A stretch of 11,043 nucleotides of DNA, from NCBI GenBank assembly GCA_023257055.1, contig JALRDG010000004.1, forward strand, positions 1 to 11,043, read 5' to 3'. The notes under the pieces were generated by a model, which saw only the letters and a list, made by a program, of their open reading frames with translations, ran no database searches and was not told where the DNA came from. This stretch comes from Candidatus Saccharimonadia bacterium (GTDB taxonomy: Bacteria > Patescibacteriota > Saccharimonadia > Saccharimonadales > Saccharimonadaceae). Shown here in pieces: positions 5,641-11,043 of this stretch; the stretch's first letter is position 1; every line of letters starts with the position of its first letter. The translations under genes and the position numbers were made by a program.

Positions 5641-6123
5641 ATGCCCGGAAGTCCGGAAGTAAAGCTTGGGAAAAGCATCTACCATCACCACTTTTCACCC
5701 TCCGTCGTTAAGGGTATGCGCCTAAAAATTACTGGTGAGCATGGTGTGCGGAAATATAAGGGCGGCAATTTATACGAAAGTATTGAGGCTACCCTCGAAC
5801 ATTTCACGATCGGTTCTGATAAGTACTCGCGCAATTCGCAACTCAACTTCCTGCTCGATGTTACCGCCCCAACAAATGCGTGGGCTGTCAGGTCACTGGA
5901 GGAAGTTTCCGACATGCTAGCAGAAGACGACGACGAAACCGACGAACAGCGAATGCTACGCCACATGGAGACATTTAGTCACAACCCCATCTTTCTGCGG
6001 GCCGCATCGTCGTCCAACATTATTGCCACCGGTGACGTTCTGTACTTCACGTCGTTATATAACCAACAAGTATACGAAACCATCGGCCACATTACCGATA
6101 TTGAAATTCTGTCCGTCCCCTGA
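5641..6123 (+). CDS. Hypothetical acidic soluble protein, 160 aa
   Basis: Family and function not recognised. The protein has no signal peptide or membrane segment. It has a histidine cluster near the N-terminus (YHHHF, 14-18), a strongly acidic stretch in the middle (AEDDDETDEQ, 94-103) and alternating beta-type segments in the C-terminal third (NIIATGDVLYFTSLY). The start is well supported: AGGAA at 5631-5635 lies five bases before the ATG, and a plausible promoter lies at 5578-5605. The gene ends in TGA and is followed after 24 bases by a strong terminator, so it is probably transcribed alone, with possible read-through from the Nudix-like gene 121 bases upstream. Confidence 0.75.
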   Translation: MPGSPEVKLGKSIYHHHFSPSVVKGMRLKITGEHGVRKYKGGNLYESIEATLEHFTIGSDKYSRNSQLNFLLDVTAPTNAWAVRSLEEVSDMLAEDDDETDEQRMLRHMETFSHNPIFLRAASSSNIIATGDVLYFTSLYNQQVYETIGHITDIEILSVP

Positions 6124-6147
6124 GCCCCGCTTTCGCCCTCTGACACC

Positions 6148-6182
6148 AGAAAGGCCCATATGTGCGGGGCCTTTCTTTTTTT
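6148..6182 (+). terminator. Rho-independent terminator after the 160-aa gene
   Basis: A perfect 10-bp stem, AGAAAGGCCC (6148-6157) and GGGCCTTTCT (6167-6176), with a nine-base loop, runs straight into T residues up to 6182. The T tract is on the plus strand only. Confidence 0.9.
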
Positions 6183-6192
6183 GCAAATGAAT

Positions 6193-6227
6193 AGCGCGCA
6201 TATTCCCGGAGGAACATGCGCGCTTTT
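6193..6227. terminator. Second hairpin between convergent genes
   Basis: AGCGCGCAT (6193-6201) pairs with ATGCGCGCT (6216-6224). Inside it, TTCC pairs with GGAA around a CGGA loop after one mismatch. Four T follow on the plus strand, a short tail. On the minus strand, where it starts 15 bases after the small membrane gene's stop, the following bases are only moderately T-rich. It may be a back-up terminator for one or both directions. Confidence 0.55.
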
Positions 6228-6239
6228 GACGACCGTTCG

Positions 6240-6485
6240 TTACTGACTTGCAAGCCAGGCCAGCGAAAGGACGATAAACATCACCACAAATACTGCAACG
6301 AAGATTACACCGGCGGAAAAATCACCGACAATCTTATGCCTATGCATGTACCGTAGCACAAAAAATGTCAGCAAAATGACGGCGAATGCGATTACAGGGA
6401 CAGACCCCATAAAATAACTCGACTCATACATGCCGCTGACCGACATAGCGCTCATAGCATGACTTGATTGTTGTATTCCAATCAT
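6240..6485 (-). CDS. Small two-TM membrane protein, 81 aa
   Basis: Not assigned to a family. After a Ser/Met-rich N-terminus of about 26 residues come two hydrophobic helices, about 27-46 (SVPVIAFAVILLTFFVLRYM) and 57-79 (SAGVIFVAVFVVMFIVLSLAW). They are joined by a short basic loop (HRHKIVGD) that would be cytoplasmic, placing both ends outside. The ATG at 6485 has AAAGGA (6502-6497) eleven bases upstream, slightly far. A promoter with a perfect TTGACA box begins three bases after the dnaE stop, so the gene is probably expressed independently of dnaE although it runs in the same direction. It is convergent with the 160-aa gene, and two hairpins lie between. Confidence 0.7.
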   Translation of the reverse strand: MIGIQQSSHAMSAMSVSGMYESSYFMGSVPVIAFAVILLTFFVLRYMHRHKIVGDFSAGVIFVAVFVVMFIVLSLAWLASQ

Positions 6486-6529
6486 AGGAAAACAGGTCCT
6501 TTCGCGAGAATATTCGGGCGATCACTTCT

Positions 6530-6558
6530 ACAGTACAAGAAAATAGCTAAAATGTCAA
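6530..6558 (-). promoter_or_regulatory. Promoter of the 81-aa membrane gene
   Basis: On the minus strand TTGACA (6558-6553) is followed after exactly 17 bases by TACTGT (6535-6530). The -35 is perfect and the -10 is weak (three of six). It lies in the gap right behind the dnaE stop codon and would give a leader of about 38 bases. Confidence 0.5.
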
Positions 6559-6560
6559 TT

Positions 6561-9500
6561 CTACTTCAGAACGACACAGTCTTCACCAAGTGATTTTACC
6601 AGCTCGCCGATCAGCGCATCACTCGCATCAACACGAAACGGCAAGCGCATCGCCGAAGTATTGTCTTCGCCAATTACCAAGATAACGTCAGTATTGCCGT
6701 CATATCGCCCGCAAATCTGCTTTAAGGCCAAAAGCGACGCCTGATCCTCAGGCTTCTTTACTTTCACGTATAACTTCTTCACTGGCGGAATATCAAGCAC
6801 GGGGCGCGGGCGTTCCTTCGGAACCTCTTCGTCAGCCTTTTTCGGCGGCTTGCTAACAGGCGCCGAGACATTCCCGCCGGACTTTTTCGCCTTGTACTCC
6901 GCTACACGCATCGCCTTCACTTTACTGCTCATTTTTGGTGCATCCATCTTACGGCCGGTAGATTCATAGCTTCGTAACTCATCATCAGTAATTTCAATCA
7001 CGTCGTCCGCAATGATACTAGCCTCGTCACGTAAATTTCCATCTCGATCTCGTGCATTCACCTTTCCGGTGACTCGCACCACGGCATCCTGTACGAGCTT
7101 CGCGCCTGTCTGTTCAAACAGGTTCGGAAACACGACAACTTCCGCTTCGTTAGTCTTATCCTCAATCTTTACGAACGCCATTTTTGTGCCAGATTTCGTA
7201 ATAATGGTTCGCACAGAGCTCACCAAGCCGCCAATCGTCACCTTCTTGCCATCGATATCTGCCGACACTCGCGACAACGGAATCGTTTGTTCCTGAAAGT
7301 ACGTATCGTAATTATCAAGCGGATGTGCGCTAATATATAGCCCCAGCAGTTCACGCTCCCAGGTCAGGCGCTCTTTATCGGTATGTTTAGCTGGAGCGGG
7401 CTGAATTGTCATCGTAGGAGTTACTTCACTCGATGAGTCAGCAAGCATACCAAACAAGTCAGTCTGTCCACTCAACGCTTCCTTCTGAAGCTTTGTGGCA
7501 AATGCCTGAATATTTTCAAGATTATACAGTAGGTCAGATCGATCGGCCATAGCATCGAAACCGCCTGATTTTATTAAGGAATCCCAAGCTTTTTTATTGA
7601 ATTTTGACGTGCTTACTCGCTTGGCGAAATCCTCGATGGAAGAAAACTTTGCTTCGTTTCGCGCACGCAAGATTTCCTCGACCGCACCAACACCAACACC
7701 CTTGATAGCGGCCATACCAAAACGAATTTGGTTCTTTCCCGGAACCACAGCGAACTCAACGAACGACTCATTAACATCCGGCGCCATCACTTCAATGCCC
7801 ATATGCTTGCATTCCGCAATTTCAATGGCCAGGCGTTCAGTATCATCTTGGTCGCTGGTCATGAGTGCCGCCATGAATGCATCTGGGTAGTGTGCTTTCA
7901 GATATGCCGTCCAATACGAAATAAGTCCGTAACACGCCGCGTGCGATTTATTAAAGCAGTAGTTTGCAAACTCTTCGAGCTGATCCCAAAACTTCTCGGC
8001 GGTTTCTTTGCGAGCTCCGCTATTTTTTACGGCACCGTCTACGAAATCAACTTTCACCTTACGCATCAGGTCGATTTTCTTCTTACCTACCGCCTTACGA
8101 AGCGTGTCCGCCTGACCACCCGTAAATCCGCACCATTCTTTCGAAATCTGCATGAACTGTTCCTGATAGACAAGAATTCCATACGTATTCTTCAGTGAGT
8201 TCTCCATACCTGGGTGCAAGTATTCAATTTCTTCTTCGCCATGTTTTCGCCGAATGAAGCTGTCGATAAACTGCATTGGACCTGGGCGATACAATGCAAC
8301 CATAGCAATAATATCTTCGAATACGTTTGGCTTAAGCGCACGTAGGTATCGCTTCATGCCAGCAGATTCGAGCTGGAAAACACCTGTCGTATCACCGCGC
8401 TGAAAAAGATCATATGTTTTCTGGTCATCGAGTGGAATTTTCGTCAGATCAATTTCTTCTTTGTATACCTTACGGATAATACGCATAGCATTATTGATGA
8501 TCGTCAAGTTAGACAGACCCAAAAAGTCCATCTTTAACAGACCAAGCTCCTCTACTTCGCCCATTGGGAACTGCGTCGAAACAACGCCTTTTTGCGCCAT
8601 TTCAAGTGGGAGATAATTAACAAGCGTGTCTGGTGCAATCACCACGCCACATGCGTGCACACCATGAGAACGAATCGTTCCTTCGAGTCGAATAGCAAAA
8701 TCATATACCGTCTTGGCTGTTGGGTTTGATTCGTATTCTTTTTTCAGATCAGCGTCTTCGACAACGGATGTTTTCAATGGAATATGGCGCCCCTGAGCTG
8801 GCGGTGGAATCATCTTCGACAGTCTGTCCGCTTCTGCATACGGAACCTGTAGTACGCGTGCAACGTCGCGAACTGCAGCTCGCGCGGCCATTTTACCGAA
8901 CGTCACGATGTTCGAAACATGGTCTGAACCATATTTATTCGAACAGTACTGGATCACCTCATCACGACGAGTATCTTGAATATCTACGTCGATATCAGGC
9001 ATGCTGATACGGTCCGGATTAAGGAATCGTTCGAAAAGCAGACCGTACTTTAGTGGATCAAGGTCAGTAATTCTCAATGCATACGCAATGATCGATCCCG
9101 CTGCCGAACCACGCCCAGGACCAAAAATAATACCCTGGTTTTTTCCCCAGTTGATGAAATCCTGCACAATCAAGAAATATGCGTTGTAGCCCATTTTGTC
9201 GAGTACGCCGAGCTCCATATCAAGTCGAGAAGTCTGCTCTTCGTTCAGTAACGGACGAATATCATCAGGCGACATCGTTTTTGCGGCATCTGGAGCAATT
9301 CCCGCATAGCGCTCAGCCATACCCTGATACACCAACTTGTCAAGATACGTCTTTTCCGTCTCTCCATCCGGTACAGGAAATTTCGGAATTAAAATACCAC
9401 CCAGTTCAATGTTTACGTTACAGCGCTCGGCTATCCTACGCGTATTTGCTACTGCCTCAGGGTTCGTAGCACTCCATCGCTTAATAATTTCAACAGGGTC

Positions 9501-10307
9501 AGTTACATGTAGCTCGAAGTCTTTGAGGCTCATGCGTTTTTCATCACTCAGAAATGAACCCGTTCCGACGCAGAGTAAAATTTCGTGCGCATCAAGATCG
9601 TCATGTTCTAAGTAATGGCCGTCGCTCGTTACGACACACGGAATATCGAGCTCTTCGGAGAGCCTTGCGAGGTACTGGTTAATTTTTACCTGGACATCCC
9701 ATTTTGCCGGGCAATCAGGATGGCCGTGGTCTTGAAGCTCGAGATAATATCGATCACCAAAAATGGATTTATACCAGCTAGCGATTCGCTTCGCCTCTTC
9801 GTAATTGTCTGAACGCAGTTGTTCACCCACTTCACCACTCGCACAGGCGCTTAGAGCGATAATACCTTCGTTATGCTTTTCAAGTAGCTCATGGTCAATA
9901 CGCGGTTTGTAATAGATTCCTTCGAGGTTCGCCGTGGATGAAAGCAGCATGAGGTTCTGATAACCAACGTTATTCATAGCGAGCAGAATCAAGTGATAAC
10001 GTGCTTTGTCTTTAGCGGGGTCACGATCATGGCGAGATCTGGCGGCGACGTATGCCTCCATGCCAATAATTGGCTTAACACCCGCATCACGGGCCGCCTT
10101 GTAAAACTCAATGGTGCCGCTCATCGTGCCGTGATCGGTAATCGCGACAGCTCCCATGCCCATTTCTTTTACTTTACCAACAAGATCTGGAATTTTTGTC
10201 ATGCCGTCAAGCACGCTATGATGCGTGTGATTGTGCAAGTGCACATAATCCGCCGGCGAAAGAGTCGCCAGGCTATCTCCTGTCGGTTGCGCTACAGTTC
10301 CCTCCAT
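6561..10307 (-). CDS. dnaE: DNA polymerase III alpha subunit, with intact PHP domain
   Basis: 1248 aa, the replicative C-family polymerase of the chromosome. The order is typical for DnaE: PHP domain (about 20-290), then palm, thumb and fingers, HhH, OB fold and C-terminal domain. The catalytic aspartates are D438 and D440 in MPDIDVDI and D594 in LKMDFLG; the nucleotide-binding stretch GPGRGSAAGS is at 396-405. The PHP domain keeps all nine metal ligands known from mycobacterial DnaE1: H25, H27, D34, H59, E84, H105, C155, D229 and H231. It therefore probably proofreads by itself. A clamp-binding motif QTDLF lies at 948-952. The HhH is near 866-880 (IKGVGVG), the OB fold at 1023-1100 (VTIGGLVSSVRT), a Lys/Pro-rich linker at 1120-1172, and a final domain after it. 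No intein or break is seen. The ATG at 10307 has no ribosome binding site; an extended -10 nine bases upstream suggests a leaderless mRNA. Confidence 0.97.
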   Translation of the reverse strand: MEGTVAQPTGDSLATLSPADYVHLHNHTHHSVLDGMTKIPDLVGKVKEMGMGAVAITDHGTMSGTIEFYKAARDAGVKPIIGMEAYVAARSRHDRDPAKDKARYHLILLAMNNVGYQNLMLLSSTANLEGIYYKPRIDHELLEKHNEGIIALSACASGEVGEQLRSDNYEEAKRIASWYKSIFGDRYYLELQDHGHPDCPAKWDVQVKINQYLARLSEELDIPCVVTSDGHYLEHDDLDAHEILLCVGTGSFLSDEKRMSLKDFELHVTDPVEIIKRWSATNPEAVANTRRIAERCNVNIELGGILIPKFPVPDGETEKTYLDKLVYQGMAERYAGIAPDAAKTMSPDDIRPLLNEEQTSRLDMELGVLDKMGYNAYFLIVQDFINWGKNQGIIFGPGRGSAAGSIIAYALRITDLDPLKYGLLFERFLNPDRISMPDIDVDIQDTRRDEVIQYCSNKYGSDHVSNIVTFGKMAARAAVRDVARVLQVPYAEADRLSKMIPPPAQGRHIPLKTSVVEDADLKKEYESNPTAKTVYDFAIRLEGTIRSHGVHACGVVIAPDTLVNYLPLEMAQKGVVSTQFPMGEVEELGLLKMDFLGLSNLTIINNAMRIIRKVYKEEIDLTKIPLDDQKTYDLFQRGDTTGVFQLESAGMKRYLRALKPNVFEDIIAMVALYRPGPMQFIDSFIRRKHGEEEIEYLHPGMENSLKNTYGILVYQEQFMQISKEWCGFTGGQADTLRKAVGKKKIDLMRKVKVDFVDGAVKNSGARKETAEKFWDQLEEFANYCFNKSHAACYGLISYWTAYLKAHYPDAFMAALMTSDQDDTERLAIEIAECKHMGIEVMAPDVNESFVEFAVVPGKNQIRFGMAAIKGVGVGAVEEILRARNEAKFSSIEDFAKRVSTSKFNKKAWDSLIKSGGFDAMADRSDLLYNLENIQAFATKLQKEALSGQTDLFGMLADSSSEVTPTMTIQPAPAKHTDKERLTWERELLGLYISAHPLDNYDTYFQEQTIPLSRVSADIDGKKVTIGGLVSSVRTIITKSGTKMAFVKIEDKTNEAEVVVFPNLFEQTGAKLVQDAVVRVTGKVNARDRDGNLRDEASIIADDVIEITDDELRSYESTGRKMDAPKMSSKVKAMRVAEYKAKKSGGNVSAPVSKPPKKADEEVPKERPRPVLDIPPVKKLYVKVKKPEDQASLLALKQICGRYDGNTDVILVIGEDNTSAMRLPFRVDASDALIGELVKSLGEDCVVLK

Positions 10308-10316
10308 ACTGCTACC

Positions 10317-10325
10317 AGTATAGCA
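10317..10325 (-). promoter_or_regulatory. Extended -10 promoter of dnaE
   Basis: The minus strand reads TGCTATACT, ending nine bases before the dnaE ATG. It lies in the 22-base gap after the DUF5665-like gene's stop. The predicted transcript start is two or three bases before the ATG. No -35 match is seen 17 bases upstream, in keeping with an extended -10. Confidence 0.55.
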
Positions 10326-10329
10326 AATT

Positions 10330-10632
10330 TTATTCGCTCGACGGTTGTTCTATCGACGACGATACTGCATCAAACATTACATCAAGCGGTGGAAATACGT
10401 TACCAAGCAGCGATAATACCCAGAGAATGAGGGCAATCAGTAGCGTACCACCGAGTACACTCCCCAGACCGAAGAATATCCCTCGAACAAAGTTAATCCA
10501 ATATACCTGAATGCGGCTACGATGAAAATCATAGAATAGTTCTTCGATAAGCCCTTTTCGAGCACCGATTTCATTGTCACGAACTACCTTCCCGACCACT
10601 CGGGAAGCACTTTTTTTAGATGATTCGCTCAT
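10330..10632 (-). CDS. DUF5665-like small membrane protein
   Basis: 100 aa. The core YWINFVRGIFFGLGSVLGGT (44-63), followed by a hydrophobic helix (about 60-80) and a short tail with NVFPPLD, matches what I know of DUF5665-domain proteins, whose function is unknown. The N-terminus is basic and soluble (KKSASRVVGKVVRD), so it is probably cytoplasmic. The start ATG overlaps the stop of the YtxH-like gene by four bases (ATGA), the usual sign of translational coupling. It is the last gene of the envelope operon; dnaE follows after 22 bases from its own promoter. Confidence 0.75.
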   Translation of the reverse strand: MSESSKKSASRVVGKVVRDNEIGARKGLIEELFYDFHRSRIQVYWINFVRGIFFGLGSVLGGTLLIALILWVLSLLGNVFPPLDVMFDAVSSSIEQPSSE

Positions 10633-10823
10633 TTTTTATTCAGACGATCCGATAGTTTATCAAGGGCTTCTTCTAGCACTTCGGCAATGTCTTCCCACCA
10701 GTCTTCGGTTGTTTCGACGGCAGTGTCGCGAATCTCTTTACCTTGTTTTGTGCCATATAAATACGCCGTTAGGGCGCTAATACCGACGCCAATCGCAATA
10801 CCTGTTATCAGTTTCTTATTCAT
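10629..10823 (-). CDS. YtxH-like small membrane protein
   Basis: 64 aa. An N-terminal glycine-rich transmembrane helix (residues 4-23, ITGIAIGVGISALTAYLYG) is followed by TKQGKEIRD and an acidic amphipathic helix (WWEDIAEVLEEALDKLSDRL), the YtxH family pattern. Family members are anchored to the cytoplasmic membrane; their role is poorly known and often linked to stress. AAGAGG (10837-10832), inside the end of the preceding gene, lies eight bases before the ATG. The next gene starts within its stop codon. In Bacillus a DUF948 gene (ytxG) also precedes ytxH, which matches the order here. Confidence 0.75.
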   Translation of the reverse strand: MNKKLITGIAIGVGISALTAYLYGTKQGKEIRDTAVETTEDWWEDIAEVLEEALDKLSDRLNKK

Positions 10824-10828
10824 GCTGA

Positions 10829-11043
10829 TTACCTCTTACGTTTTAGCTTTGCTATCTGCCGTGCAATAATCTTTCCAACCATTACTGGCGAACTGAACGT
10901 AGACATATTCTGCGTCGCATGCTCTAGGTTCATAGCCGTCCGTTCGGCGGTTTGCGTAACACTTTTGATCTGCTTAGTAATTTTAATCATCAGCACAACT
11001 AGTACGATAGCTAGCACAAGAAAAACCGCTAACACGACTGCCA
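10829..11043 (-). CDS. DUF948/YtxG-like small membrane protein (5' end at window edge)
   Basis: The frame is open to the window edge. A GTG lies at 11035, but the true start may be the codon ending in TG that straddles the edge (xTG-GCA-GTC-GTG), giving about 71 residues. A hydrophobic N-terminal helix (starting AVVLAVFLVLAIVLVVLMI) is followed by a predicted amphipathic helix (QIKSVTQTAERTAMNLEHA) and a very basic tail (KLKRKR). This arrangement resembles the N-terminal part of DUF948 proteins, but the match is by pattern only. Five bases separate its stop from the YtxH-like start, so the genes are co-transcribed. Confidence 0.6.
   Translation of the reverse strand, partial: AVVLAVFLVLAIVLVVLMIKITKQIKSVTQTAERTAMNLEHATQNMSTFSSPVMVGKIIARQIAKLKRKR

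Noticed and set aside
7728..8198. 156-codon open frame on the plus strand inside dnaE
   Set aside because: Shadow of dnaE, whose reading frame is continuous and motif-rich across this whole stretch.
1..11043. tRNA genes, CRISPR arrays, insertion sequences, recoded stop codons
   Set aside because: No cloverleaf, regular repeat-spacer array or transposase was seen, and TGA acts as a stop for several genes with sensible C-termini.

Overview
The window reads as ordinary chromosome from a bacterium of moderate G+C (judged by eye, not counted) that uses the standard code: TAA, TAG and TGA all end genes. A PulE/PilB-type pilus ATPase, a PHP-containing DnaE with an intact proofreading site, YtxH and DUF5665-like membrane proteins, and many lineage-specific hypotheticals together suggest a Patescibacteria/CPR genome, most likely Candidatus Saccharibacteria. 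This placement rests on gene content and protein style and is an inference.

Left part (1-1095): the 5' part of a GspE/PulE/PilB ATPase gene runs leftward out of the window. It diverges from a small SpoU/TrmH-family RNA 2'-O-methyltransferase. The 55-base gap holds two extended -10 promoters so close to the start codons that both mRNAs should be leaderless or nearly so.

Middle part (1076-4760, all minus strand): three lineage-specific genes run D (two-TM protein with a large outer domain), C (386 aa) and B (445 aa, with a DnaJ-like CxxCxGxG zinc-binding insert). B and C look like diverged paralogues. A 29-bp perfect direct repeat precedes both, and a decayed copy of the 3' end of D lies between them. 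The simplest history is tandem duplication of a D-C unit followed by loss of the second D.

Centre right (4809-6123, plus strand): a winged-helix/Nudix-like protein, probably a ligand-sensing regulator because its Nudix box is eroded, sits divergently 48 bases from gene D. It is followed by an unknown 160-aa acidic soluble protein with its own promoter, ribosome binding site and strong terminator.

Right part (6240-11043, all minus strand): in transcription order, a DUF948-like membrane protein (cut by the window edge), a YtxH-like protein and a DUF5665-like protein form a tight envelope operon. Then comes dnaE (DNA polymerase III alpha, 1248 aa) with its own promoter in a 22-base gap, and then a small two-TM protein with its own promoter directly behind the dnaE stop. 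No RNA genes, insertion sequences or CRISPR arrays were seen. No gene-free stretch exceeds about 205 bases.
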